Positions 41,388-50,731 of a DNA stretch of 64,000 nt are shown here, one piece after another; position 1 is the first letter of the stretch, and each line of letters opens with the position of its first letter. The notes under the pieces were generated by a model. That model was not told the origin of the DNA. It saw only the letters and a program-made list of their open reading frames with translations, and did not search any database. Origin of the DNA: Actinomycetospora endophytica (GTDB lineage: Bacteria > Actinomycetota > Actinomycetes > Mycobacteriales > Pseudonocardiaceae). Location: contig NZ_JAJNDB010000004.1 of the NCBI RefSeq assembly GCF_021026375.1, forward strand, positions 434,001-498,000. The letters are read 5' to 3'. A program made the translations under genes and the position numbers.

Positions 41388-41684
41388 TCAGTTGCTGGCG
41401 GAGATGCCGTTGCTGCACTTCTTGGCGTTGGCGGCCGAGTTGCCGTGGCCGGCCTTCGACAGGATCGGCACCGAGCCGGCGTTGTCCTGGACCGGGACCT
41501 GCACGCCGAGGGCGTTGACCGGGACGTCGTTGTTGCAGGCCTCGCCGGTCGTGTTCGGGGCGAAGTCGCTCGAGTTGAACGGGCCGTCCTGGACGGTGTC
41601 GTTCGCGAACGCCATCCCGGAGGCGGAGAGCAGGCCGGTCGAGATCATGGCGGTCGCGAGGACGGTCTTGCGCAGGGAAGCCAT
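41388..41684 (-). CDS. Small secreted protein, possibly chaplin-related
   Basis: A 98-residue protein with a clear Sec signal (MASLRKTVLATAM..., cleavage likely after AFA at residue 27). The mature part is about 70 residues, Asn/Ser/Val-rich, with two Cys (50 and 90) and the segment VPVNALGVQVPVQ, faintly reminiscent of chaplin hydrophobic repeats. It may be a cell-surface protein. An AT-rich stretch (about 41750-41790) upstream likely holds its promoter. Confidence 0.72.
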   Translation of the reverse strand: MASLRKTVLATAMISTGLLSASGMAFANDTVQDGPFNSSDFAPNTTGEACNNDVPVNALGVQVPVQDNAGSVPILSKAGHGNSAANAKKCSNGISASN

Positions 41685-42123
41685 CAGTGGCGTTCCTTCC
41701 TGGTCTGGGGGGAGCAGCGGTCGTCGGGCGACGAGGCACGACGGCCGTTCGATAACGTGTCCTCAACGTAAAGATCCATTACTAGGTCACGGTCCTGTCA
41801 CGTCGTTCAGGCGAACGGGTGATCACCAGGGCGTCTCCGGGTGGCGCCGCCGAAGATCCGTCCCCCGATGGTGAGGCGACGGAGGCGTCGGAAAAGGTGT
41901 TCTCGACGCGCGCCCCGAGCGCCGAGCGGCCTCCCGGGACTCATTCCCCCGATCCCGGGCACCGCCGGGGATCGGTGACGTCCCTCCCGGCGCCCGGGGC
42001 GCGCGTCCTCGTCGAGAGAGTCGGGAGAGCCAGGACTCGCGGGATTTCCCTGGACTCGCCCGCTCGCGTTGCCGCCGTCCCGGTCGCAGATGACCATGAC
42101 GCACAGCGACGGAGGGGGCACAC
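41685..42123. other. 439-bp intergenic region
   Basis: The gap lies between the divergent small secreted protein and sugar porter genes. The left third is AT-rich for this window and probably holds the secreted-protein promoter. The right part contains short direct repeats of GGACTCGC near 42030-42060 and a GGAGGGGG ribosome-binding site for the porter. No gene is supported. Confidence 0.5.
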
Positions 42124-43527
42124 ATGGTGGTGGGCTCGGGCCCGGACGGTCGGCGGCGCGGCACAGGGACCGCGGCGATCTGGTTCTTCGGTGCCCTCGG
42201 CGGCATCCTCTGGGGCTTCGACACCGGGGTCATCTCCGGCGCGCTGCTCTACATCCCCGACGACATCCCGCTGACCCCGCTGCTCAAGGGGTGCGTCGTC
42301 TCGGGGCTCCTCGTCGGCGCCATGCTCGGCGCCGGGCTCTCCGGCCGGCTGGCCGACAGCCTCGGGCGTCGCCGGCTGATCTTCGCCGGCGGGGTGGTGT
42401 TCGTCGTCGGGACGCTCGGCGCGGCGCTGGGCGTCAGCGCCCTGATGCTCGTCGGGTTCCGGTTCGTCATGGGGATCGGCGTCGGGATCATCTCGGTCGT
42501 CGTCCCGATGTACCTCTCCGAGCTCGCGCCCAAGGAGATCCGCGGCCGGCTGACCTCGCTGATGCAGCTGCTCGTGACCATCGGGATCTTCCTGGCCTAC
42601 GTCACCGACTACGCGTTCTCGGACAGCCACGGCTGGCGCTGGATGATCGGGATCGGCGTGATCCCGGCGGTCCTGCTGGCCGTCGGCATCTACACCCAGC
42701 CCGAGAGCCCCCGCTGGCTCGCCGCACACAAGACCGGCGGCGAGGCCGACGCGCGCATCGTCCTGACCCGGCTGCGCGGTTCGCAGGAGGCCGCGGACGA
42801 GGAGCTCGCCGAGATCCGGGAGTCGGTCGCGTCCGAGGCCCGGCAGACCGAGCCCGTCCGGCTGCGGTCGCTGCTGGGGCCGCGGCTGCGCCCGATCTTC
42901 GTCGTCGGGATGCTGCTGGTCTTCTTCCAGAACTTCGTCGGGATCAACACGATCATCTACTACGCGCCGACGCTGCTGACGAACGTCGGCTTCGGGACGT
43001 CGAACGCGATCCTCGCCAACGTGGCGATCGGCGCGGTCAACATGGTGATGACGCTGCCCGGGATGTACCTGATCGACCGCGCCGGGCGCCGACCGCTGCT
43101 GCGCTGGGGCGCGCTGGGGATGTGCGGCGCGATGATCCTGCTGACGGTCACCAACCTGGCCGGGCTCGGTCAGGGCTCGCTGCTGCTCACGCTGACCCTG
43201 GTCGGGATCATCGTCTACATCGCGTCGTTCTCGATCTCGTGGGGCCCGGTGCAGTGGGTCGCGCTGCCCGAGCTCTTCCCGCTGCGGATCCGGGCCACCG
43301 GGGTGGCCGTCTGCGTGACGTTCAACTGGCTGTTCAACATGGCCGTCGCGCTGGCGTTCCCCTCGCTGCTCGATATCTTCGGCGCGGGCTGGAACTTCCT
43401 GTTCTTCGCGGTCATGACCTTCCTGGCCTTCGTCTTCGTGCAGCGGTTGCTGCCCGAGACCAAGGGCCGGAGCCTGGAACAGATCGAACGTGACCTCACC
43501 GGGGAGCCGGCCGGGGCGAGCACCTGA
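42124..43527 (+). CDS. MFS sugar porter
   Basis: A 467-residue 12-helix sugar transporter. Signature motifs are GFDTGVISGALLYI in helix 1, GRLADSLGRRRL, the helix 4-5 PMYLSELAPKEIRGRL, helix 7 NFVGINTIIYYAPTL, and C-terminal PETKGRSLEQIE. It probably imports a sugar or polyol with protons. A GGAGGGGG site precedes the ATG. The next gene, an enoyl-CoA hydratase, starts 14 bp later but is probably functionally unrelated. Confidence 0.93.
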   Translation: MVVGSGPDGRRRGTGTAAIWFFGALGGILWGFDTGVISGALLYIPDDIPLTPLLKGCVVSGLLVGAMLGAGLSGRLADSLGRRRLIFAGGVVFVVGTLGAALGVSALMLVGFRFVMGIGVGIISVVVPMYLSELAPKEIRGRLTSLMQLLVTIGIFLAYVTDYAFSDSHGWRWMIGIGVIPAVLLAVGIYTQPESPRWLAAHKTGGEADARIVLTRLRGSQEAADEELAEIRESVASEARQTEPVRLRSLLGPRLRPIFVVGMLLVFFQNFVGINTIIYYAPTLLTNVGFGTSNAILANVAIGAVNMVMTLPGMYLIDRAGRRPLLRWGALGMCGAMILLTVTNLAGLGQGSLLLTLTLVGIIVYIASFSISWGPVQWVALPELFPLRIRATGVAVCVTFNWLFNMAVALAFPSLLDIFGAGWNFLFFAVMTFLAFVFVQRLLPETKGRSLEQIERDLTGEPAGAST

Positions 43528-43541
43528 GCGACAGGGGACCG

Positions 43542-44297
43542 ATGGCCGTCCGGACCGAGACCCACGACCGCGTGCTCCTGGCCCGGATCGAGCGGGCGGA
43601 GAAGCGCAACGCGATCGACGAGGCCACCGCCCGCGGGATCGACGACGCCCTGAACCGCTTCCAGGACGACCCGGGGCTGTGGGCCGCGGTCCTCACGGGC
43701 ACCCCCGAGCTGTTCTGCGCCGGCACCGACATCGTCGCCGGTCCCGGGGAACCGACGGCGCGCGGCGGGCCCTACGGCGTGATCCGCCGCGACCACACCA
43801 AGCCGCTCATCGCGGCCGTCGAGGGCCTGGCGCTCGGCGGCGGCTTCGAGATCGCCATGGCGTGCGACCTCGTCGTGGCCTCCACGACGGCGTCGTTCGG
43901 GCTTCCCGAGACCCGCCGCGGGCTGGTGGCGAACTCCGGGGCTCTGCTCCGGGCCGCGCGCTGCCTGCCGCGCAACGTCGCCCGCGAGCTGCTGATCACC
44001 GGGACCCGGCTCGACGGCCGGCGCGCGTACGACATCGGCTTCGTCAACCGGCTCACCGAGCCGGGCGGTGCCGTCGAGGGAGCGTTGGAGCTCGCCGCCG
44101 AGATCGCCGAGTCCTCACCCGCCGCGGTCTCGGCGACGCTGCAGGCCCTCGAGGAGCAGTGGGCCCGCGACGAGCAGGAGGGCTGGGCGGCGACCGCCCG
44201 GGCCGAGCGGCGGATCGCGGCCGGTCCCGACAAGCAGGAGGGCCTGGACGCCTTCGCCGCCAAGCGGTCGCCCCGCTGGCGCGACCCGGCCAGCTGA
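43542..44297 (+). CDS. Enoyl-CoA hydratase/isomerase family protein
   Basis: A 251-residue crotonase-fold protein. The oxyanion-hole segments are TPELFCAGTDI and EGLALGGGFEIAMACDLVVA; a glutamate typical of hydratases sits in FGLPETRRGL. It likely acts on a CoA thioester in beta-oxidation or a specialised pathway. Downstream genes are a membrane protein and a WS/DGAT. Confidence 0.9.
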   Translation: MAVRTETHDRVLLARIERAEKRNAIDEATARGIDDALNRFQDDPGLWAAVLTGTPELFCAGTDIVAGPGEPTARGGPYGVIRRDHTKPLIAAVEGLALGGGFEIAMACDLVVASTTASFGLPETRRGLVANSGALLRAARCLPRNVARELLITGTRLDGRRAYDIGFVNRLTEPGGAVEGALELAAEIAESSPAAVSATLQALEEQWARDEQEGWAATARAERRIAAGPDKQEGLDAFAAKRSPRWRDPAS

Positions 44298-44353
44298 GGG
44301 CGAGACCTGGCCCACGCCCCCCGGTGTCCGCGGCCGCGCGGGATCTCGCGAGC

Positions 44354-44962
44354 ATGGTGACCATGACTCCGCGACGACCCGGTCGACTGCGACGGCTCGC
44401 GGGCATGGTGCTGGTCAACCGCCCGTGGCGCCTCGTGCTCGGCATGCGCAGTGCCCTGGCGGCCGTGCTGGCCACCAGCGCCTACCTGGTGATCACGTCG
44501 ACGGTGTGGCAGCTCGCCGCGTCGTTGAGCGTCACCAAGCTCGTCGTGACCATGGTCGCCGCGATCGCGATGATGGTCGCCTGGATCGTCGGGGCCCACC
44601 ACCTGTGGTGGCGCCGGGACGACCTGCCCGAGGGCGAGGAGCCCGCCCTCTGGAACGCGTCCACCGTCGTGACGGTGCTCCTCGGGGTGCTGACGATGGC
44701 CGTCGCGGTGTTCGTGTTCAACATCGTCACGATGGTCTTCTTCCTCGAGCCGCCGGTGTACTCGAGCGACGCGGGCACGTGGCCGGGTTTCCTCGACCAC
44801 GTCCGGTTGGCCTGGCTGGCCACCGCCTTCGCGACCGTCGCGGGCGCCGTCGGATCGGGCCTCGACAGCGACGCCGCGGTGGAGGCCGCCACCTACGACG
44901 GTGAGCAGCAGCGACGCGCACGGGAGGCGGATCACCACTCCGCGGGAGCCTCGCCGCACTAG
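44354..44962 (+). CDS. Membrane protein, unknown function
   Basis: A 202-residue protein with about four predicted helices: the segment around RSALAAVLATSAYLVIT, VVTMVAAIAMMVAWIVGA, VVTVLLGVLTMAVAVFVFN and WLATAFATVAGAVG. Its tail is charged and His/Ala-rich. Similar proteins are common in actinobacteria and lack assigned function. The start is uncertain between ATG 44354 and ATG 44363. Confidence 0.68.
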   Translation: MVTMTPRRPGRLRRLAGMVLVNRPWRLVLGMRSALAAVLATSAYLVITSTVWQLAASLSVTKLVVTMVAAIAMMVAWIVGAHHLWWRRDDLPEGEEPALWNASTVVTVLLGVLTMAVAVFVFNIVTMVFFLEPPVYSSDAGTWPGFLDHVRLAWLATAFATVAGAVGSGLDSDAAVEAATYDGEQQRRAREADHHSAGASPH

Positions 44963-44984
44963 AGTCGGGGTTGGGGGAACCGGG

Positions 44985-46421
44985 GTGGTCGGAGTGCGGG
45001 AGCGGGAGACCACGGTGGAGCAGCAGGGCGGACCGGTCGGGGTTCCCAGCGAGATGAACGCGCTGGAAGCCATGATGTGGCGGGCCGAGGTCGACCCCCG
45101 GCTCCGGTCCACCGTCACGATCGTCGACGTGCTCGACTCGGTGCCGGACTGGGACCGGCTCGTCGATGCGCACGAGTGGGCCACCCACCTGATCCCGCGG
45201 CTCCGTGAGCGCGTGCTGGAGCCCTACTGGGGCTGGGGCCCGCCGGAGTGGGTGCCCGACCCGCACTTCGCGCTCGGCTTCCACGTCCGCCGCCAGCACC
45301 TGCCCGAGGGCGCCGGCATGCGTGAACTGCTCGACCACGCGGCGCTCCTGGCGATGAGCCCCGTGGACCGCGAGCGGGCGCCCTGGGAGGCCGTCCTGGT
45401 CACCGGGCTCGACGGCGGGCGGGCCGCCTACGTCCTGAAGGTCCACCACAGCCTCGCCGACGGCGTCGGGCTCATGCAGATCCTGGGCCTGCTCCACAGC
45501 CCGGTCCGCGAGCACGTGGCCGACAAGCCCGACTACCCGGTCCTCCCGCCCGAGGCGCCCTCGCGACTCGGGCTGACCACGCGGCGGCTCGGCGGTCTGG
45601 TCCGGGCGCTGCCCTCGACGGCGCTCGGCGCGGCGATGTCCGGTGCCGGGCTCGCCGGCCGCCTCGTCACCCGCCCGGTCTCGACGGTCACCGACACCGC
45701 CGCGTTCGTGGCCTCGGCGGCGCGGGCCGCGATCCCGCCCGCCGTGCGCGGGTCGGAGCTGTTGCGCGGGCGCAGCCTGAACCGGCGCTTCGAGGCGCTC
45801 GACGTCGACTTCGCGGCACTGCGGGCCGCCGGGCGCGCGGCCGGCGGATCGGTCAACGACGCCTACCTCGCTGCCGTGCTCGGCGGCCTGGCGCGCTACC
45901 ACCGCCGCTCCGGCGAGGTCCCCGCGAGCGTGCCGTTGGGCATGCCGGTGAACACCCGCGACGACGCCGACCCGTTGGGCGGCAACCACTGGGCCGGGAA
46001 GCGGTTCGCGGCGCCGCTGGACGAGCTCGACCCGGCGGCGAGGATCCGGGAGATCCGCGCGATCGTGCAGGCCGTGACCGGCGAGCGGGTGAACGACGCC
46101 CTCGGCCTCATCGCGCCGGTGCTCGCGTCCCTGCCCGCGCCGCTGCTCGCCCAGGTCCAGGGCGGCGCCACGATGGCCATCGACGTGCAGGTCAGCAACG
46201 TGCCGGGCATGCGCGGGCCGGTGTACCTGGCCGGCGCGGAGATCGTCCGGAGCTACCCGTTCGCCCCGCTGCCCGGAGCCGCGGCGATGATCGCGCTCAC
46301 CTCGCACGCCGGGACGTGCTGCGTGGCGGTGAACCTCGATCCGGCGGCGATCACCGATCCGGACTCGTTCCGGACGGATCTGGAGGCCGGGTTCGCGGAG
46401 GTGCTCGCCCTGGGGGAGTAG
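44985..46421 (+). CDS. Wax ester synthase/diacylglycerol acyltransferase (WS/DGAT)
   Basis: A 478-residue WS/DGAT-family acyltransferase. The catalytic HHSLADG motif is at 154-160, with the C-terminal domain segment VSNVPGMRGPVYLAGA and Asn-Asp in the GSVNDAYLAAV region. It transfers fatty acyl-CoA to an alcohol or diacylglycerol for storage lipid, typical of mycolata-related actinobacteria. GGGGGAA precedes the GTG start. Followed 42 bp later by a haemoglobin gene. Confidence 0.9.
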   Translation: MVGVRERETTVEQQGGPVGVPSEMNALEAMMWRAEVDPRLRSTVTIVDVLDSVPDWDRLVDAHEWATHLIPRLRERVLEPYWGWGPPEWVPDPHFALGFHVRRQHLPEGAGMRELLDHAALLAMSPVDRERAPWEAVLVTGLDGGRAAYVLKVHHSLADGVGLMQILGLLHSPVREHVADKPDYPVLPPEAPSRLGLTTRRLGGLVRALPSTALGAAMSGAGLAGRLVTRPVSTVTDTAAFVASAARAAIPPAVRGSELLRGRSLNRRFEALDVDFAALRAAGRAAGGSVNDAYLAAVLGGLARYHRRSGEVPASVPLGMPVNTRDDADPLGGNHWAGKRFAAPLDELDPAARIREIRAIVQAVTGERVNDALGLIAPVLASLPAPLLAQVQGGATMAIDVQVSNVPGMRGPVYLAGAEIVRSYPFAPLPGAAAMIALTSHAGTCCVAVNLDPAAITDPDSFRTDLEAGFAEVLALGE

Positions 46422-46463
46422 CCCTCTCGACCGCGCCCCTCCGGTGCAGCATCGTGGTGTGCC

Positions 46464-46910
46464 ATGCCGACGGTGTACGAGGCCGCGGGCGGCGGCGACG
46501 GTCTGCGGCGCCTGGCCCACGCGTGGCACGAGCGGGTGCTGGCCGACGAGGTCGTGAGCCACGCCTTCAGCCACGGGTTCCACCCCGATCACACCGAGCG
46601 GCTGGCCGCGTACTGGGCGGAGGCGCTCGGCGGACCGGCGACCTACTCGGCCGAGTACGGCGACGAGACGACGGTCGTGCGGATGCACAGCGGCAACGGC
46701 CCGCACGGCGAGATGGACGCGCGGGCGATCAGCTGCTTCGACCAGGCGCTCGTCGATGCGGGTCTCGACGCCGACGACGCGGTGCGCCGGGCGTTGCACG
46801 ACTACTTCGCCTGGACGACCACCCACACCATGGCCCGCTACACCCGCTCCGCCGCCGACGTCCCCGGCGGCCTGCCGATCGCCCGCTGGGGCTGGGAGGG
46901 CCCCGAGTAG
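46464..46910 (+). CDS. Truncated haemoglobin-like protein
   Basis: A 148-residue globin-like protein of the truncated group, with RRLAHAWHERVLADEVVSHAF, the His-rich SHGFHPDHTERLAAYW (helix E/F region) and CFDQALVDAGL. It probably binds O2 or NO. Group II seems most likely but is not certain. It converges on the sbnB-like gene only 8 bp downstream. Confidence 0.75.
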   Translation: MPTVYEAAGGGDGLRRLAHAWHERVLADEVVSHAFSHGFHPDHTERLAAYWAEALGGPATYSAEYGDETTVVRMHSGNGPHGEMDARAISCFDQALVDAGLDADDAVRRALHDYFAWTTTHTMARYTRSAADVPGGLPIARWGWEGPE

Positions 46911-46917
46911 CGCACCG

Positions 46918-47952
46918 CTAGAAGATCGTCAGGGGTGTCCCCCGGTCTTCGGCCAGAGCGCCGTCGAGAACCTCCGCCGCGAGGGCCACGTCGAGCACCC
47001 CCATGCCGAACGGGTTGGAGACGATGCGATCGCCCGGTGCGGCCCGGCCGGGACGGGTCCCGGCGACGACGTCGGCCATGGCGGCGTCCACCGCACGACC
47101 GCCGGTGTGGTCCGGGTCGCGGCGCTCACCGGCGGGCCCGACGACCTCGCCGCGCCGCCACATCCGGCCCAGGATCCGGCGGTCGTCGGCCGCGACGAGG
47201 TCCCAGTCGTCGACGACGAGCAGGTCGGCTCCGGTGACGGCCTCGGGGAGCAGGTCGTCGAGCGAGACGTGGGCGACCAGCGCGCCGGGCGCGAGCCAGT
47301 CGAGGCCGATGTAGCCCTCGGTCACCGTCGTCGTGCAGACCACGACCTCGGCGCCCTCGACGGCTCCTCGTGCGACGGCCGCCGTCGTCGCGCCGACCTC
47401 GTCGGCCAGCGCGGCCGCCCGCTCGGGCACCAGGTCGTGGACCACGAACTCGGCCTGCGGGCACTCCGCGCGGAGCAGGTCGACGTGGGTACGGGCCAGC
47501 GCGCCGCAGCCCAGCACCGCGATGCGTCGCACCTCAGGCACGGCGAGCAGCCGCACCGAGAGCGCGGTGTAGGCCGCGGTGCGGGTGGCCGAGATCGCGG
47601 CCGCGGGCATCATCGCGACCGGGCGGGCGGTCTCGGCGTCGAAGAGCAGCGTGAGGCCCTGGGCGCGCGGCATGCCCCGCTCCGGGTTCTCGAGGCTCGA
47701 GTTGATGACCTTCAGGCCGACCGCGGGACGCTCCCCCCACACCGCACCCGGGAGCGCGAGGCTGCGCGCGAAGGCGCCCGAGCGGGTGTGCCACGGCAGG
47801 TAGGCCTCGTCCGGCAGCGTCGTGTCCCCACGGGCGTGCGCGGCGAGGGTGTCCCGCACAACGGCGACCGGGTCGAGGACGGCGAGGACCGCCCCGACGT
47901 CGTCGGTGGTCAGGACGTGCAGGGCCGGCTCGGCGGCCTCGGGCGGCATCAT
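46918..47952 (-). CDS. sbnB: SbnB-like N-(1-amino-1-carboxyethyl)-glutamate dehydrogenase
   Basis: A 344-residue ornithine-cyclodeaminase/mu-crystallin family enzyme. Substrate-binding LKVINSSLENPERGMPRAQG and NAD-binding VLGCGALARTHVDLL are visible. In staphyloferrin B synthesis SbnB oxidatively hydrolyses ACEGA (made by SbnA) to 2,3-diaminopropionate and 2-oxoglutarate. The divergent position next to an SbnA homologue and NIS synthetases makes this role more likely than ornithine cyclodeamination. An iron box lies in the 107-bp gap between the two genes. Confidence 0.88.
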   Translation of the reverse strand: MMPPEAAEPALHVLTTDDVGAVLAVLDPVAVVRDTLAAHARGDTTLPDEAYLPWHTRSGAFARSLALPGAVWGERPAVGLKVINSSLENPERGMPRAQGLTLLFDAETARPVAMMPAAAISATRTAAYTALSVRLLAVPEVRRIAVLGCGALARTHVDLLRAECPQAEFVVHDLVPERAAALADEVGATTAAVARGAVEGAEVVVCTTTVTEGYIGLDWLAPGALVAHVSLDDLLPEAVTGADLLVVDDWDLVAADDRRILGRMWRRGEVVGPAGERRDPDHTGGRAVDAAMADVVAGTRPGRAAPGDRIVSNPFGMGVLDVALAAEVLDGALAEDRGTPLTIF

Positions 47953-48011
47953 GGTCTCCAGGGGTCGTCGGGTGGCGCAGCCGGTTCACCCGACGGGGCA
48001 CGGATGATCAC

Positions 48012-48030
48012 CGAGGTTAGCCTTACCTGT
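48012..48030. promoter_or_regulatory. IdeR/DmdR-type iron box
   Basis: CGAGGTTAGCCTTACCTGT matches the 19-bp IdeR/DmdR consensus at about 15-16 positions (core GGTTAG-CCT-WACCT). It lies between the divergent sbnB and sbnA genes, 30 bp before the sbnA start and 60 bp before the sbnB start, so iron-replete IdeR should repress both. Confidence 0.75.
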
Positions 48031-48059
48031 CCGATGTCGTGCGATGTGGGAGGACCCGG

Positions 48060-49052
48060 TTGTCCCTGACCCAGACCCGCGCCGAGCCGGTGCTCGACTC
48101 CGTGCTCGACGCGATCGGTCGGACGCCGACGGTGCGGTTGAGCCGCCTGTTCGGGCACCCGGACGTCGAGGTGCTCGCCAAGCTGGAACTGATGAACCCC
48201 GGCGGGAGCATGAAGGACCGCTCGGCCGCGTACATCATCGCCAGCGGCCTCGCCGACGGCTCCATCCCGCCCGGGGCACGGCTCGTGGAGTCCAGCTCCG
48301 GGAACTTCGGGGTCGCGGTCGCGATGGCCGCGCGCCTGCACGGGCTGGGGTTCACCTGCGTCGTCGACCCCAAGACCACCGGCGCGAACCTGGCGATCAT
48401 CCGCAGCCTCGGCGCCGACGTCGAGGTCGTCACCGAGCCGGACTCCCAGGGCGGCTACCTGCAGACCCGCATCTCCCGGGTCCACGAGATCCTCGCGACG
48501 ACCCCGGACACCGTCTGGATCAACCAGTACGCCAACGACCGCAACTGGCTCGCGCACTACCACGGGGCCGGCGCGGAGCTCGCCGACGACCTCGTCGAGC
48601 CCCCGACCCATCTCGTTGCCGCGGTGAGCACCACCGGCAGCATCCTGGGCTGCTCCCGACGGCTGCGGGAGCGGTTCCCGGCGATGCGCACCGTCGCCGT
48701 CGACGCCGTCGGGTCGGTGATCTTCGGGGGCGCCCCCGGGCCGCGCGACATCCCGGGGATCGGCTCGAGCCGCGTCCCCGAGCTCCACGACCCGAGCGAG
48801 ATCGACGAGGTCGTGCACGTCGACGACCTCGACGCGGCGCTGGCCTGCCGACGGCTCCTGGCCACCGAGGGCATCTTCGCCGGGGGCTCCACCGGCTCCG
48901 TGGTGGCCGCGATCGACCAGCTGGTTCCGACGCTCCCGCGCCCGGCCCGGGTCGTGGCGCTCTTCCCCGACCGGGGCGACCGCTACCTCGACCTGGTCTA
49001 CGACGACGCCTGGCTCGCCGACGCGGCCCGGCGGTGCCGAGGGACGGGGTGA
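48060..49052 (+). CDS. sbnA: SbnA-like O-phosphoserine sulfhydrylase-family enzyme (ACEGA synthase)
   Basis: A 330-residue PLP beta-synthase. The PLP Lys52 lies in GGSMKDRSA, with SSSGNFGVAVA and a glycine-rich STTGSILGCSR phosphate loop. SbnA condenses O-phosphoserine with glutamate to ACEGA for diaminopropionate synthesis. TTG 48060 is the preferred start because GGGAGGA lies 5 nt upstream; a GTG at 48039 would swallow that site. It heads the sbnA-C-E-F-G-H operon, just after the iron box. Confidence 0.87.
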   Translation: MSLTQTRAEPVLDSVLDAIGRTPTVRLSRLFGHPDVEVLAKLELMNPGGSMKDRSAAYIIASGLADGSIPPGARLVESSSGNFGVAVAMAARLHGLGFTCVVDPKTTGANLAIIRSLGADVEVVTEPDSQGGYLQTRISRVHEILATTPDTVWINQYANDRNWLAHYHGAGAELADDLVEPPTHLVAAVSTTGSILGCSRRLRERFPAMRTVAVDAVGSVIFGGAPGPRDIPGIGSSRVPELHDPSEIDEVVHVDDLDAALACRRLLATEGIFAGGSTGSVVAAIDQLVPTLPRPARVVALFPDRGDRYLDLVYDDAWLADAARRCRGTG

Positions 49053-50731
49053 GGTCCGACGGCTCCGTGACGCAGGCGGTCCTGCGCGACCTGGTGGACG
49101 CGGCGCTGCAGGAGGGCCTGGCCGAGGTGGAGCCGCCGGACGACGACGGCGGGTGGGGTCGCATCGGCACCGCCCGCGTCCGGCTGCGCGACGGCGGCGC
49201 GTTGCAGCGCTGGCGTGCGGTGCCGGGGTCCGACGTGCTCTCCCCGCGGGGTGAGCCGCTGACCCCGGCGGCCGCGCTCGGGGCGCTCGGCCTGGGCGGC
49301 CCGGGCGCGGCTGCGGCGGCCGAGGACCTGACGGCGGCCGCCGAGCACGGGTTCGACGTCTGCCGCGGGCTCGCCGCGCTGGGCCCGGGGCCGACACCAC
49401 CGGATCTCCTCGCGGGGGAGCGGTGGGCCGCGACCCGGGGCCGGCCCTTCCTCCCGACCGCGCGCGCGGTGAGCGGCTGGACGACCGACGAGGTCCGCCT
49501 CTTCGGCCCCATGCGCACGGAGCCGTTGTCCTGCGCGTGGGTCGCCGTCGCCCGTGATCACCTCCGGCTCGGCGCCTTCGAGGGGTCCGCCGACCTGGCT
49601 CACGCCGTCCTGGGGGAGCAGCGGTCGTGCCTGGACGACGCGCTGCGGCGCGCCGGGATCGACGACCGGACGCACCAGCCGCTCCCGGTCCACCCCTGGC
49701 AGCGCGACCACGTGCTCTCCCGGGAGTTCGCCCCCGAGATCGCGGCGGGCCTCGTCGTCGACCTGGAGGTGGAGCTGGGACGGCTGCACCCGACGTCGTC
49801 GTGGCGCACCCTCGTCGTCGCCGACGACCCGCGCACCCACGTGAAGCTCCCGCTGGGCGTGGCCACGCTCGGCGCCGCGCGGCTCCTGCCGCCGCGCTAC
49901 CTCGACAACGGCGACCGCGCCGAGCGCCTGCTCCGCCATGTCGTCGCGGCGGACCCGGAGCTGACCCGGCTCGTCGGGGTCTGCGACGAGGGCCGGTGGG
50001 CCGGGTGGAACGACGGGACCGACGAGTTCGACGACCGCCCGGGTCACCTCGCCGCGCAGATCCGCCGCTACCCGGTGGACGACGGCCACGTGGCGCTCCC
50101 GCTGGGCGCGCTCGCCGCGGACGCCTGGGACGAGCTCGGCCCGGCGCTCGGCGTCGGCGATCCCCCGGCGTTCTTCGCCGGGCTCGCGGAAGAGTTCCTC
50201 GTCATGGTGGTCGGGTTCCTCGCCCGCGGGGTCCTGCCCGAGGTCCACGGCCAGAACGTGGTCGTCCGGCTCGCGCCCGGCGGCGCCGTCGTCGGGTTCG
50301 TGCTGCGCGACCACGACGCGGTGCGGATCCACCCGCCGTGGCTGGACGCGGCAGGCGTGGCCGACCCCGGGTACCGGATCCGCCCCGGCGCCCGGCAGTC
50401 GTTGCGGCTGGACGCCCCGGAGGAACTCGTCGCGTATGCGCAGACCCTGGGCGTGCAGGTCGCCCTGTACGCGGTCGCCGACGCGCTGGCCCGGCGGTTC
50501 GGTGTGCCTGAGCGGACTTTCTGGGACCTCGTGCGGGCCGCCGTCGAGGGGGCGCTGCGGCGGGAGGGGCTCCCGTCCGAGGTCACGGCGGTGCTCGAGC
50601 GGGTCCTGCTGGAGGCCGCGACCTGGCCGAGCCGGACGGTGCTCGGGCCGCTGCTAGCGCACGGCCGCTCCGGGTCGGTGAGCATGCCGGCCGGGCAGGG
50701 CACCGTCCCCAACCCGTTGCGGTGCGCATGA
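49049..50731 (+). CDS. sbnC: NIS synthetase, SbnC-like
   Basis: A 560-residue IucA/IucC-family siderophore synthetase. It starts VLRDLVDAALQEG and has PVHPWQRDHVLS, HVKLPLGVATLGAARLLPPRY, PEVHGQNVV, VLRDHDAVRIHPPW and a SMPAGQGTVPNPL C-terminus, all in the order of SbnC as recalled. SbnC attaches 2-oxoglutarate in the final condensation of staphyloferrin B. The N-terminal ATP-binding GHPxHPxxKxR motif is weakly conserved (RGRPFLPTARAVSGW). GTGA overlap with sbnA; the next ATG overlaps its stop. Confidence 0.85.
   Translation: MRSDGSVTQAVLRDLVDAALQEGLAEVEPPDDDGGWGRIGTARVRLRDGGALQRWRAVPGSDVLSPRGEPLTPAAALGALGLGGPGAAAAAEDLTAAAEHGFDVCRGLAALGPGPTPPDLLAGERWAATRGRPFLPTARAVSGWTTDEVRLFGPMRTEPLSCAWVAVARDHLRLGAFEGSADLAHAVLGEQRSCLDDALRRAGIDDRTHQPLPVHPWQRDHVLSREFAPEIAAGLVVDLEVELGRLHPTSSWRTLVVADDPRTHVKLPLGVATLGAARLLPPRYLDNGDRAERLLRHVVAADPELTRLVGVCDEGRWAGWNDGTDEFDDRPGHLAAQIRRYPVDDGHVALPLGALAADAWDELGPALGVGDPPAFFAGLAEEFLVMVVGFLARGVLPEVHGQNVVVRLAPGGAVVGFVLRDHDAVRIHPPWLDAAGVADPGYRIRPGARQSLRLDAPEELVAYAQTLGVQVALYAVADALARRFGVPERTFWDLVRAAVEGALRREGLPSEVTAVLERVLLEAATWPSRTVLGPLLAHGRSGSVSMPAGQGTVPNPLRCA

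Noticed and set aside
46918-47952. Ornithine cyclodeaminase for proline synthesis
   Set aside because: Divergent pairing with an SbnA-like gene across an iron box fits SbnB better.
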